A DNA stretch of 64,000 nucleotides from Enoplolaimus lenunculus (Eukaryota > Nematoda > Enoplea > Enoplida > Thoracostomopsidae). The notes beneath the pieces are model-generated. The model searched no databases, was not told where the DNA came from, and was given only the letters and a program-made list of their open reading frames with translations. The stretch is taken from the NCBI GenBank assembly GCA_030248215.1, contig JASANG010000261.1, positions 1 through 64,000 on the forward strand, written 5' to 3'. Made by a program: the position numbers and the translations under genes. Positions 24,712-38,400 of this stretch are shown here, in pieces. Position 1 is the first letter of the stretch, and each line of letters starts with the position of its first letter.

Positions 24712-24891
24712 AAATGCAGGAAGCACCGAAATTTTCGATATTTGAAACTTTATTTTTCTGTCCTGCATCACGCCAATAGTTGCAATTGTCTAATTTTTTA
24801 TTGTTTTGAAACATTTACTAGTTTGAATGAATTTACAGGTAAACTAGTAGTCTGAAATTCGGTAATATATCAGCTGGTATACTGTGAGTGC

Positions 24892-25200
24892 CAGGGTGCA
24901 ACCGGAGGCCTGCCTCAGGCTCCGGCAGAAAATTGGCCTACGGCTCTGGTAAGATTTTTGAATAATTTTGCAGAATTTATCTGTTTTAGCGCGTTCAACT
25001 TTTGTCGCAATTTTCGGAAACGAATCCAAAATTTCGCAGAAAATTAGCGTAAAACCAAATAACTTAACAACATATATATTGCAGATATTGGCTAAAATGA
25101 ACTAATTAACCATCATTTCTACTACCTGATTTCGCCGCACCTCCGGCTCCGGCAAGTTTCGGCGTCTGGCTCCGGTGTTTTCATCTCTGGTTGCACCATG
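24892..25200. mobile_element. hAT-type MITE, GGCTCCGGC subfamily
   Basis: 309 bp from CAGGGTGCAACCGGAGGCCT to a slightly altered right end CTGGTTGCACCATG. It is flanked by GTGAGTGC (24884-24891) and GTGAGCGC (25201-25208), an 8-bp duplication with one difference. The interior uses GGCTCCGGC motifs instead of GGTTCCGGT. Confidence 0.85.
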
Positions 25201-25837
25201 GTGAGCGCGTTTAATAGATTAGGCATTTCTGTGTACGGCGTCGTGTTCAAAACTAAAAAATATTCAGATTCAGAAATAGAATTTATGTCTAAGTATAAGT
25301 ACTTGAGTCCGATAACGTATGGGTGTTTTACTTTGTCTGTATTAAACAATAACATTCAAAGGGTACAGTCATTCTAAGTCATGCGGTTGTTTTTGAATTG
25401 TCAAAATTTTGAACCTGTAACGTTTTAGACATATCGTGTTTTCTCGACGAAAGTCTTTAAATCGACTTTTAATCGTTTTGCTTTAAAAGTTACGTTTCTG
25501 AAAGTTCAGCCGATACGTAAGATGAAATATTCGAGTCTGATACTATATCAATACGAAAGTCTGACCGGTGGAACTTTTCATATCCAACCTATCACTCAAA
25601 TTCCAGTGAAGAGTTGATTTTAACTCGAATGAGTTGATGGTCAACTGAACCGGAATTATATCAGCTCAGATTGAGTTAATATTTACTTCTAGTATAACCA
25701 ACGCTTTGAAGCACAACATGTCCATCCACAAAGGATGCCAGCATTACAGTTAAACCTCAATACAAAAGGAAATATGTTTGATTCCGTGAAGATTTTTGAA
25801 AAGTTTCAATATTCGTGCTTCTTTATTACCTCTCATG

Positions 25838-26252
25838 CAGGGTGTAACCCGCAGTGAGAAGTACTGCAGATGAAGGTTAAGAGAATTTTCCGGAGCCGGA
25901 GGTGAAGCCGGACGTGAGACAAAATGTAATTAGAGGTGAGACAAAATGAAGCAGTTAAAATGATGCTTACGTTGGTAATTTTAGCAATTGTCTGTATGCC
26001 GCTGTTATGGGTCATCCACGTAATAATGCGCGCACTACTGTAAAAAATTGTCCAGGTCTGGATAAGGACCTATGTCATTTACAAGAACTCTGTAGAAACG
26101 ATGTTATATTTAGAACTAGTCTCATTGTCAGAGTCCAAGGACAACTCAGACATCCTGCTTACAGGATCTCTAAATGTCGGCACGGCCACAGGAGCCGGAT
26201 TCCGATTTTCTGCTGGAGCCGACACCGGAGGCAGACCGCCGATTTTACACTG
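25838..26252. mobile_element. hAT-type MITE, diverged GGAGCCGG copy
   Basis: Begins CAGGGTGTAACCCGCAGTGA and ends GCCGATTTTACACTG. Flanks CTCTCATG and CTCTCCTT match at six of eight positions. GAGCCGGAGGTGAAGCCGG and GACACCGGAGGCAGACC in the interior tie it to 26662-26914 and 46127-46643. Confidence 0.65.
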
Positions 26253-26661
26253 CTCTCCTTGTAATTAGTGCATGGATCTGAACTAAATTTGACTTTCTAA
26301 AAAATTTAATTGAGAGCACTAACAGGTACAACACGAGGTGAAAATTCCAGAGCTGGAGTCGGATGTCAACAAAATTTGCCGGAACAGGAGTCGTACGTGA
26401 ACTTGTAATTTTATAGCAAATATGGTGACTATTCACCTAAGTTAATAAGATTAAGCCTTAGCCTAAGGAAAATTGTTCAAAGCTAACCTCTTGTGGAAAA
26501 TGGTACGGCCCCTATCTACGCATGGGCCGTTTCTATTAATAACAACACCAGTGCGACTATATGCAACCGAAATTTATTTTTTCTCAACGCACCTACTCAT
26601 AGTCACTCCGACAGGGCCATCTTTGGTAGTTCTCTCACCGATATCTTCAAATAAGCAATAG

Positions 26662-26914
26662 TAGGGTGCAACCGGAGGTGAAAGGCACCGGAGCCGGAGG
26701 TCAACATAATTTGCCGGAGCCGGAGCCGTAAGTAAAGCCGGAGGTGATTTGAAATTTTAGGTAGTTAAATTGATATTTAAAACAGAAATTTTGTAAAACT
26801 GTGCAAAATTTCACTACCAAAATTGACGGAACATCCGGCAAAAATTTTTACCGAAGCCGAAATTTGATTTTCTGCCGAATTTGGAGCCGGAGGAAGACCT
26901 CCGGTTGTACCCTG
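26662..26914. mobile_element. hAT-type MITE, GGAGCCGGAGG subfamily
   Basis: 253 bp from TAGGGTGCAACCGGAGGTGA to GACCTCCGGTTGTACCCTG. Flanking octamers AGCAATAG (26654-26661) and GGCAATAG (26915-26922) differ at one base. No ORF. Confidence 0.88.
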
Positions 26915-28330
26915 GGCAATAGGTATGTTCATTTCACCAAACTTTAGTTAAAGTTTACAATATTGTAGCCTTGTATGTTGATGGGCTGCTAGTGGAGGAG
27001 ACGACACTAAAATTATTAAATTTTTTGGACTAATGTCTCCTTGTTTTAAATCCACCTTCAGAATGCTGGGCCTGATATAATTAAAAATTACGGTTGTGCA
27101 AATTGGACTTGTTTCGAATTGCTTAGCTAATGGATAACTAAAATGTTTCTGGTTAAAAGATGACATATTGTGATTTATATCGATTCACAAGGATGCGATG
27201 GGCAGTTTCGGTTAAAAACCGCTACTGAGATCGGCCAACAAAAGTCTCGGTTACGGTCATTTTTTAGTCATCACCGAAAACAATTAAATTTTTTAAATAA
27301 ATTGTAATGGTTTTTTCGTAGTTCTTTTTGATGTTTTTTCAGAATATATGCTTCTAATTATTGCGTAATTATAAATTTCATAATTTCGCAGAAAACGTTT
27401 ATTTATCAGCCATCACTTGCTTTAACTATATAGTTATACATTTGCTGAATCCTCGACTTGGGTCTCGGTTACAAACCACTGAGATTCAAATAAGCGAGAC
27501 CGAGACCTGCCAAAAATACCGAGATTTGCCGAGACTGAGACTCCCATCTGTGCTGATTCATGGAGTCAATGGACTGTTCTGTTTCTAAAAATTACTGTTG
27601 CGACAAAGCTCTTGTTTTGAGAACGTAAATATGTTTTTAACATCTTTCAGTTTGTGGTCTGAGAAAACGCCACCGGCTTCGGTATTCTTTGTTGACCAAT
27701 ATAAACAAATTCAGTTAAATTTCAATAAGTTTAAAACGATTGAAAAACATCATCAGTTAAGATCACATGTCTTACATATTTGATCTGCATATCATTTATA
27801 TGATTGTTTTTCACTATACTGATTTGTAATGGAACTAAACACTGACTAGTGCAACTGACGCTTTAATGAAAACTCTGCAACCCCCCACTCAGAAATTTCC
27901 CCCGTTGCGAACCGGGGGCCAGTGGTTGATGCTACCCACTCCGTGGCGCCCCAGCGAATGCCCAGTATTGGACATGCCTTATTAAATTAATTGCGTTTCT
28001 TCCGGAATGGTGCGTCTGCGCCATACATGAGAGAATGGCTAAAATGAATTATCTTACGTTTGTGGTACTGGTGGGATGACTCGTAATGAGGCAGTGAAGT
28101 CAAAAAATTTGAAGACAGGTTGGCATTACGACATGAAATTTTTGATACTCATTTCTTGGGTAGCCATTTTTATGAAAGTTTTCAATACTAGTTTTTCATT
28201 CAAGCGTCCAGGTACGTTGATTGAGGGATTTTCCGCTGCATGTCATTTGTAATCTGGGATTTCTTTCGCTCACATTTGTTGGAGGTATACCGTCTGTTTC
28301 ATCCTTGTTCGAATTTGCGCCCATAGTTTA

Positions 28331-28402
28331 GGATTACACCAGGAATCGAACCAAGGATCTTTCTCACGCGAGTGAAGTATGCTGCAACTACACCATGTGG
28401 TC
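28331..28402 (-). repeat. tRNA-like SINE head, second copy
   Basis: On the minus strand it reads GACCACATGGTGTAGTTGCA, then CACTCGCG, then CTTGGTTCGATTCCTGG. These are the A-box, loop and B-box regions shared with 2751-2823. The acceptor stem no longer pairs, so this is not a tRNA gene. Confidence 0.55.
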
Positions 28403-29404
28403 ATTGCACAAACATCTTGTTCCAACTACTAAGATCAACATTTTTTAAAGATTGCTCAAGTACCTTTGCAATGACTATTGATACCAAGGGATGTTCTCAT
28501 ACTGCCAGTCAGAATATTCGATGGCTGTGGATTCGCTAATGTGGGGTAGGGGATCCTGTCCAGATTCGACATATCACACTCCGACCTCTTTGCCAATTAC
28601 CTTCCACCTGCTTCGTTCCAGTCCCCCTGCAAACAAAATATATCTACAAATTCCTGATTTTAGTATAATTTACACAAATTTTAACTTATCGCATGAATTG
28701 TAAGGCAAAGCATGATACCTAAACCGCACGTTTATATGTACTAAGATACGTAGCCAGCAAGGATGCAAGGGTAAAATCACGAGTTTTAAATGCAATAATT
28801 TCCCCTCCCCGCAACTCCTCTGTCTGGTATAATACAGTATTCAGCTGTTGGACGCGCATATATAGCTTTTGTATGGGAAAACAAACATAATCATGTTACA
28901 ATGGTTAAAACAACAAGCAACATTAATCGCGCTGCAACGTATGTCTATTACGTATTTATGCCTCGGGTTTTAGTGAACTGGATATTATTACTCCTAAGAC
29001 TCATAACACTAGTTTCCAATTGCTAAACCACTGAATAACAGAATTTAAGTCAAATTTAAGCTTTGTACCATCGTCAATTGGGCATATTTGGTACTATTAC
29101 TTAGCAACATCAGCAGACTCAAATATTGAGAGTTCGTAACACCGTTGGATTGATCGTTGAGGTGCGTACGTAACTGACTTGTATGATGAAAAAAGTGTGT
29201 TGAGGTTCAATCTTTCTTTTCTGTTAGCAGCGTAATTTATTATGCTAGGTTCGTACATGAACTAAATATATTATAAATATCTATTTTTATTTTCAGGTAT
29301 TGTGTTGTATACAGAAAAACATAATTTTACTTTATATTTTTATATTTTTTGCAAATTGCATTATACCTCTGTATGTACCTATCTATAAACTTGATATAAT
29401 TAAA

Positions 29405-32400
29405 ATGGGTGAACCGAAAGCTGCTGGATTAACCAAAGCGCTAAAGAAGCATACGGTGCGCGCAAAGGAAAAGGTGGGTATAAGTATGTATTATAAGTTA
29501 CTTAATTATATACTTGTTTTTTTAAAATGAAAAAACTGATTTTAGCTTGTATTTATGTAATTGATTTAATATTAATTTGCGTACTCATTGCATATTTATA
29601 ACAGAAATAGGATTTGTTTTAATTAAGAATTTTTGCTTTGTGAAATGAAAATTTTCGACCGAAAGGTGCCTGTAAGTTTTTCTGTTGATACGTATTGACG
29701 TATGTGACGTGCATATTTTTTGTGGAAGTTGGAAACTATTGTTTCAGTTACGTATATACCGCTAATAGTTGACTTGTATGCATAATGTGTTGTAACCAAT
29801 CACTGTTTTTTGAGTCGATATCGTACACTGTTGGAAGTATAGTTGAGTCGCGCAAAATACTAAATTAAAATAGATTGTTTGTTTGGATTTTTCGTTTTTT
29901 AACGGCGAAAAACTTATGCGTATTAATATGCTTATTGAGTAGCCTGGTAATGCAGTCGGAGCAAACTGTTTAACTACGTTGTAAAAACTAACATAATTTT
30001 TTCAATATTCGGTGCCGCAAAGATAAATATTCGGTATCACTATCCGATAGGTTTATACTGGATTCCGAAACTCTACGAATATAGGTTTTATGAGGATGTC
30101 TGAATTAATCCGTTACCATAGTGGTTCTCAAAATTTAGTTGTACGTAACGAAAAGTTTACGACATATCATCTCTTATATACTTGGTGTGGAATTCTTACG
30201 CCGTGATTAGTCAGTTTTGCAAACAAAAAAGTGTTAGTTTTTGCTTTACAATCACGGTAATATATTTCCGCTACTATTTCGTTTAGCAGCTATATATATA
30301 TTAGCCCAGTCAAAAATTCATGCACCCTGCTGCCTTTTACGTAAGCGTGTTCAATGCTACAACCAGGGCCAGTATTCTAAGATGTACATAGAACAGCTTT
30401 AGCAATACGTCTTCAAACAAGCGAATTGTGAGGCTACAGGTGTGATCCGTATATTATATTCTATACTTTAGTAGGGTGCGTCAAATTCAAACATTGTGCT
30501 AATTACGAAGCTTTACCAGTCGGTAGTACAAAAGTTGTAATTCTTATTGCCAACTGGTGACAGTGTTGTTAAAGCAATTTGCCAATTTCCGTATGAGAAT
30601 ACCGGAACAGAACTAACTTGAGCCTGTAATTATTGGCTTTTATGTATATAATTGCATATTGCTCTGTCTGTATCCGGATCAGATTTGTTTTATTTTCTTC
30701 TCGCTAAAAGACAACAAATTATTGCAATAGAATTGAAGAAAAGAGTCTACAAATTATATACGTACGTATTTACAGTGGTGCTTTTTCGAAGTCTTTTATA
30801 AGATTGGGCTCGTCAGTGTTCTAAAACAAAAAGAAATGTTTTTGGACTAGTTTACACTATGCTTTTTTGAACATATTACTGTAACTGTCAATATTTATAC
30901 ACATATAAATATATACGTACGTACGTACGTAGGTAACGAATAAAGTTTTACTACAGATGACTTGTTGCAGCTGTTGAGCTAAAAACGTTGAAATTGTGGC
31001 TGTTTGATGCAATGTGTAACGCAAATAAATTGCTAATAGAGGTACTTTATTGCATATATACGTTCATATAGAACGGCAACACGCTTAATAAAGTGAAGCA
31101 AAATTAAGACTTGGCGTTGTTGTGGCTTATTTGTATGTATATATAATTCAGGGATCGACCGGATATCAATTGTACCGGATGCTGAGACGACAGCAGCCGG
31201 TTGGTAATCTTTGTGCTGAGCCGGATGTTACCGGATATAGGATAACGCTTAATAAAGTGAAGCAAAATTAAGACTATTGGCGTTGTTGTGGCTTATTTGT
31301 ATGTATATAATTCAGGGATCGACCGGATATTGTTACTGTACCGGATGCCGGGACAGCAGCAGCCGGTTGGTAATCTTTGTGCTGAGCCGGATGTTACAAG
31401 GTATATGATCTAAATTTGTACACTGTCGAAAGTACATATTGAAGTTGTGCAAAAATACGTATTTATGTATTGACGTAAAAGTATGCCTTTACGTATGCTG
31501 ATTTAACATTAGTTGTTAACTCTGATTTTTCGTTTCATGTCAGTGTCCATATGTGTAAAAATATTAGGTTGAGTTTGGTGTTTTTATGACCGGATGTAGC
31601 CAGGATTTTGTAAAGGGTTATGGTGGGGCGGTGTATTGTGTTACAAACTGTAAAAGTATCTTAAGATTTATTTACAAAAATGTCAAAGGGCGGTTTTAAC
31701 AGTGCTAAACCCACTTAGTCCGCCATTAAACGTAAGTATATATATATATATAGCATTTTTCGGTGATGTGGAAACAATATTCTGTTTGTTCTTGGCTTGG
31801 ACCGTTGTGTAATCAATTTAGTGTCAAGTTGAAACCATATTGAAGCGTGTATTTTACGTGTCCGCACTTCAGTATGACTGGGAAATAAATTGTTCATCCG
31901 TATGGAAACTCCTTTATATTACCGCAGGCGGTGATTCTAAGAAAGTTTCTTTATTTGGTACATATTAACACTATTCAGTAATTATTTTTTATATAATTAC
32001 GGTCATTTTGAAGTATACACATATTTTGTTTGCCGAATGATATAAGCTAAAACAGTCCGACACCGGTAGTCGGTATATGTACACGTTTGTAAAGCAATAA
32101 GATTGTCATACATGTGCACAAATACCGGTATAAGAAGTTGTTGCAATGACACATGGTGTAGTGGTAGCACGCTTAACTCGAGTGCAAGATGGCCGAGGTT
32201 CGATTCACTGTGTGGTCGTTAACTTTGGCCGAAACTTTGAACATGGGTCGTGCGCACCGTGTAGATCTAACAATCGTCAATTTTAAAGATTACTTGCAAA
32301 CTGTTGCTTATAATGTAAAATTTTTTAAGTTTGCTTTCTAAATTGTATGAATCGGATGCTGAGTCGGTTGTAGTATAATACTTATCCATTATGGCTCAAC

Positions 32401-35400
32401 CGAATATCTGGCTGGTGTTAAAAATCGTCAACCGGCTTCGGTTCCGGTATTTTTTTGTATCCGGCTGAATTAGGGAACGACCATGTCGAAAATTTTGCAT
32501 TTACCGGATCCGAATCCGGATCCGGATCTTAAAATTCAGATCCGGCCCGGGTCCGGATCCACATCTTACTAGCTGGATAATTTTTAAAAAGTTCAACTGA
32601 TTTTTTTCTCAAAATTAGTCAACAAAACTTACAGCAACTAAAAAAGAAGTCTTTAAAAATTTTATGTTTGTTCTTCTTCCGCAACAACACTGGTCTCCAC
32701 GTGGATGTCATTAACATCATTTTCGTCTAGGCGTTTCCTGGCATCTAGTATCGAGTCGGTATGAGTGACTAGGATGCGGCTGTGTTGTTATACGTGTTAT
32801 TTGCTTTGCACTATCGCAATTATGCGTTCCATAGTATTTTAAATAACATTAGTTTTTTTAGCTTCTTGAAAGTCTGGGAAAGGCTGACCGAACTACTGAT
32901 GACATTTTTGAAGAACATTCGCAGAATTTTAGCAAACAGCAGGTACGTATAACGCGTTGTTTAATAGCTTAAAATAATAGTTAATACTTTGTTTTTGTCA
33001 AGTTGCACCGGTCTTTTATATATTTCATAGATTTCTGAGCTGTTTTTCTGAAACGTTCAAATCTGTTTCATCAGGTGTATTTTGTAGAAAATTTAGTCGA
33101 ATTTTTTTTGTAACTTTGAAACGTAAAAATTTTTTTTTGTATTTTTCATATTGTAAATCATCACTGTCGAATTAATAAGTTGCGTTTAGTGGCGCGGATG
33201 CAGAAATTTCGCGAACGAGAAGCCAAACGCAATATTTTATACTGAACAATGTTTCATATTAAAACTTACGATAAAATTTAGATTTGTATCCCGGTTGCAG
33301 ACCTCGGACCAATGAGAACTGAGTGGCCACGTTGGATCAGCCAGTGGTCGGGAGGAACATATTGTTGTACCGGAATCGGAACGGCAAATTTGTACCGCAA
33401 TCGGAATTACAAATTTTGTGATTATACGAATAATTTGTATTCACAAGAATATATAATATTGATTTAAGGTGTCTGTTGCCTGCGAGCAATTCTCGAAAAT
33501 GTCGCTTGAACTGATTGGCAATCATTTTTTTGGTTCTGTAAAGCTAAACTGCAATCAGTTTAACTCATCGAAAGCTATTTAACCGAGAAATGATGCAGAA
33601 TTTTTATGCAACATATCGCAACAAATAAGCCTAAAATTAAAATATCAAAATTCCGATTCCGATTGATTGTGCTAATCAGAATCGGAAATGCAACTGTGGG
33701 TGCAACCGGTTTTTCGGTTTCGGTAAATTTTTACTGGAATTAAAAATTCCAGTATAAAATTTTGGTCGGTGTAAATTAAGCATTTTACTAAACATGGCGA
33801 TAAGAATAAAATAGATTTCTTTAGTATTGTACATAAACCTTGACAATCACCGAAAATGGACCATCGAAAGTAGATTTCGATTCTTTGAATAATTAAAATC
33901 TAAAATACATCAGATTAAGTAGTTGCTTGCCTTCAACTAAGGTTATTTCAACAATATAGGCAATTGCAAATTAAAATGATTTTTTCGGTCCGTTTCCGGT
34001 AATTGTTTACAAAATTCCCGTTCCGGTAAAAGGTATGTAATTCCGGTTGCACCCTGATATATATTTAAGTGACTGATCTAACAAAACACTTCCGTTATAC
34101 TTACTTTCTCTTAGTATATTCGTATATTCATTGTTTTATTTTTAGAGAGACACTGAACGGTTACAAAGAGAGCTTAAGGCATACGTTGCTGCTGCAAAAG
34201 GTAGTTCATCCGAATACTACAAAAAAGACTGTTTAAAATAGAAAACTTATTTTTCGGTCTATAAAAACAAAAACTCAGATTGCCTAAACATCAACGGTGG
34301 TACCCATGCATGGACAAGGCGGTCCAAATTGTATGTTGGTTTCAATAGCAGAGTCCACTACACGTTGGCTAAATTTTTCGGTGTTTTAGCCAAATTGGTT
34401 AACGGTTCAGAATTGAAAAACAAAACCCGCACCTTGTTGGTACATATTAGATCAATTGAACGTGTTTGATGTGTGACCCTCTCTGAGTGTTTGTTTCCTA
34501 CTTCGTGCAATTTTTAATGTAAGGTATTATATGTATAATGTCACCATATTATAATGTGTTTTGGTGCGTTTTTAGCTTTCGCTGCTACTTCAAAGAATCT
34601 CAATGAAGCGATACGTGATATGTATGAAGGCGAATGGCCAAATTCAACTGACGTCCGTGCTATTACACAAGTAAAAACTTATCATTGTTGTCTGAGACCA
34701 AAATGCTTTGATGTGTGATGGTGATGCTTAAAACACGTTAAAATTGCTACGTATATTGCATATACGAGAAGTGCTAAGACATAATAATAGTATGATGCTG
34801 TCGTGCCACTAAAACTGTTGATTTTTTGCCAATTTTTTATTAGATAAATGTAAGAGACGCAGTTTTGAGTAGAAAAATAATTTTTAAAAAGGCTACAGAA
34901 TAATTTTCAAATTTAGTCGGCCACTATTTTGCTTATCGGTTTGAAAGCTACCAAGACTCACAAAACAGGGCCGAGCTCGAGACCAACTGGAAACCGAGAC
35001 TTACTGATACCGTGAACGTGCATCGATGGTGTCCATCCTTGTGTACACTTGATATTGCGAAAGTGATATTATAGTGCCGTTTCCGTTTTCCAAAAATCAT
35101 CTAAGCCACCTCCACATACATTGAGCAGGATTAATGACGCCTAACAAAGTACAGAACGGCAGCATCTAGAGTGACTGCTAACTGCTGCATTAGACTAGAT
35201 TTTAAAAGAACTATAACAAAGTAATGATCGTGCTTTGCTCACAGAATCAAACATGTTCTTTGTGTTGTGTAATTTATTTACAATGAGCGAATTTTAGACA
35301 ATTGAATTGCAAATGGAAGAATACGCGACACGACTTAACGATGATACACTTGTGCCTGTAAACACATATTGCGCTCAATTTGTAGATTTCCGCGTAAGTT

Positions 35401-38400
35401 GCAGTTTTTGTATACACATATATACAGAAAGTATTGTGAAGTATTTTCTACACTTCAGTTGGATATGTGTTAACCGTAGGTTCAGGTAGAGAATAAATTT
35501 GATTTTCTGGGCATGCAAAATGGATAGGAATGCAAGATGTTGTAACGTGTATATATCAGATAGAACAGGCCCACTCCTGACCAGTGACAAATAGGAAAAT
35601 TGCATCCTTAAAATGAGTACTAGTTCGCATACAAACCAAAACTATATTATTAATATAGTTTGTAAGTCTGGGTACTTGGGTTCTCCGTTGAAAACTTTAA
35701 ATTTGAACGTAATTTAAACACCGTTTTAGCTTTGGTTAAACAAAGATAAAGCACATTGTGTGTAGCTAGCGAACTGCACAATTTAAACATGCTGGCGTTA
35801 CAAGTGCTGCAATTCGTTTTGACTGATTATTTATATTTTCAGAACAAGATTAACAAACGGGGACGAAAGTTAGTAGATTATGACAGCGCACGACATTACC
35901 ATGATGATTTAAAACTGAAAGGCCGAGATGACGCAAAGCTTGCAAAGGTACGCTTGGGTTTTTTCGTCCTGTTAATAGTAGTTATCTATCTAATTTTAAC
36001 AATGGATTTCAGTGGTGTAAACTTTGGTGGAAATGGAATGATTTCAGTGTTTATTTTCTTCCCCAATCCAAGCCGAACGGCGCTTAATATATCATATTTT
36101 CGCCTAAACATTTTCTTTCAGTCGTCAAATGAACGACGGAAATTTATGTTTTTAATGCATTGTCCTCCGCGCTTAAATTTGTTAATTAGTGCCTGAAAAT
36201 TTATAGTAGTTACCAATTTTTTGCGCCTAAGTATGAAACAAACAATAAAACACTGATATCTGCTATGAAATGTTTTGCCTGGCTATTGTTTTCAGTCACA
36301 AGAACAACTCGAAGAGACCAAGCGAATGTACGAGGATTTGAATGCTGAGCTACTTGAAACATTACCTGCTTTATACGATGAGTAAGAATGTGTGCCAGCA
36401 GAGTTTTGCTTATTTTGCGGCACATTTGTGCACATTTGCTTGAAACTATGCATTGAAATGCGCATGAACGTAATCATGATGGATCGGGGTCAAATATTCT
36501 TTCAATGGATGGTTAGTACGAATTTTATATTAGATGCTTTACGCAGAGAGGTGTTTGAATTCATGAAGTACGTTAAAACTGTCATAATGCAATGTGCGGC
36601 GGACGTTCAAATGCGTTGTTTTGATTTGAGTTAATAAATGTTTGCCATTGAACTGTCGTTTCTTGCACTTATCACCCCATTTTTAGACGTAGGCTTAGGA
36701 CAAGGCTTGCGTCTTGCTTAGCCTATGCTTAAGTCTAATCCCAAGCCGAAGTGTTATAATCGTAAATGTAGGATTGAGTAGTGTACAAAAGCCGACGTAC
36801 TTATTTTTTGTTAATTTTGTCCGTTTTAAACGCTTATTACTATTTTAGACGCGTTGAATTCATTGCAACCCATCTGTATAACTTATTTAATATCGAAGAC
36901 AGCTTTCACACAGAGAGCAGACGGGTATGTTTTATACTGTAAGTGAAGCATTATTTAATGCCAGTACAATAAATATCAGTTGAACTTCCAGAAGCTTTTC
37001 ATTTAGAGGTAAAATTAAAAGGTAGCGCTATACTGTTTGATCTATTGTAATATTATTCGGTGCCTTCGGTTACCAAGCGTCCGTGTGCCAATTTCCATCC
37101 GTTGCCAAGTGGCAATTTGCGTGCGATTCCGTACGACGAGTGACAGCGTCACACAAGCATAGCGCTGCCTTTATTCGTTTTGTTGCGTTAATGCGCAAGT
37201 TTATGTTAAGACTTGAATGAAGCAGCTGTTATCAACGTTTAAATACAAAACAATATAATTTTGTTTTGACGATAGTATTATCACTATCATCTGCTTTTTA
37301 ATTTATTCGAATTTTAGTGGTACAATGAGTTGTGCAATCATATGCGACGACTGGGAGCCGAACGAGGTGGCGTGAACAGAAGATTGAGGTTAGTTCATAC
37401 AGTTTTGTAATGTTGCGTGGAGTAAAAGAAAATTACTTACTAATATTGATGAATGTACGCTTAGTCTTGTGTTCTAGAGAGGACAATTAGCTTTTATAAA
37501 AATTTTCATAGCAGTGGTTTTTTTGTGTTGAATCGCAGAGGCGAAGTTGGACCCCTAAACCCGAACCCTGGCTACGCCCTTGACGTTATATACTGTCAGC
37601 GTTAGAGTTCCAACTGGAACCAGGAACAAAAAACAGGAATTCGCTGTTTCGCCAGAACGAGTTGAACCAAGTATATTGCACAACCGAATTACGCCTAATT
37701 GACTGTAGTTCAAAAACAAATATGCTGGGCGTCGATTGTGTAGTTTTTTTATTAGGCATTTGTCCAGGTTCTCCAAAAACGCATCGAATGCTTTAAAACA
37801 TACAGAAGGTGTAGGCGAAACACAAGTTGCCAAAAGAAGCTGAGTTTCAGCAAAACGTTTGAGGCGTAACTTTTTATTTTTAGGTTTATGTCTTATAATT
37901 TGACACAAAACCATAAAAATTCCGGTTCCTGCGTTTTTGAACGCCGGAGCAAGAATTGGGAAGTCCATTTGAACACTGGTCACCATCCATTTGAACACTG
38001 GTCACCATATTTACGTCAGATTATTTGCATTTCTGTATTTTCAGCTCAAATCTTAAACGCACATCGTCGCCTAAAGCACCAAAAAAGCAACCGTCAGAAC
38101 GTGATAACGGCGCCGTAAAAGCACAGCTTCGACATCGCAGTAGCGGTGGAGGAGATACCAGCGTGGAGGACCCTAAACGACTGACTAACGCTGCATCGTC
38201 ACAAGAAAGCACAACAAGTCAGAAAGATTCTTCGACATATTATACACCGAAGTCTACTACATCGCCCGCAACCCCGCCTCCTACACAAGCGACTGCAAAT
38301 GCCACAATAAATCCGGGAATTTCGGATGCGGTCACCCCCATAGCACGCGGCGGGTCAACGATGAATGATTCATTAGCTTCTGGAGGTACCGCTCTATTTA

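Larger units (their letters stand above)
21340..29404. other. Repeat-rich intergenic region, no supported gene
   Basis: Eight kilobases without a coding exon I can support. It contains at least seven MITEs (listed separately) and one SINE-like tRNA head. Poly(A), promoter and 5' UTR signals for the flanking genes cannot be separated from background. The stretch 27210-27560 contains a pair of inverted CGAGACC/GGTCTCGG-type blocks that look like one more uncatalogued MITE. Confidence 0.5.

Noticed and set aside
27890-27960. Segment with GGTTCGCAAC resembling a tRNA B-box
   Set aside because: No pairing acceptor stem and no convincing A-box spacing; similar GGAGTGGGTGGCATC-like blocks near 4660 suggest another uncatalogued repeat.
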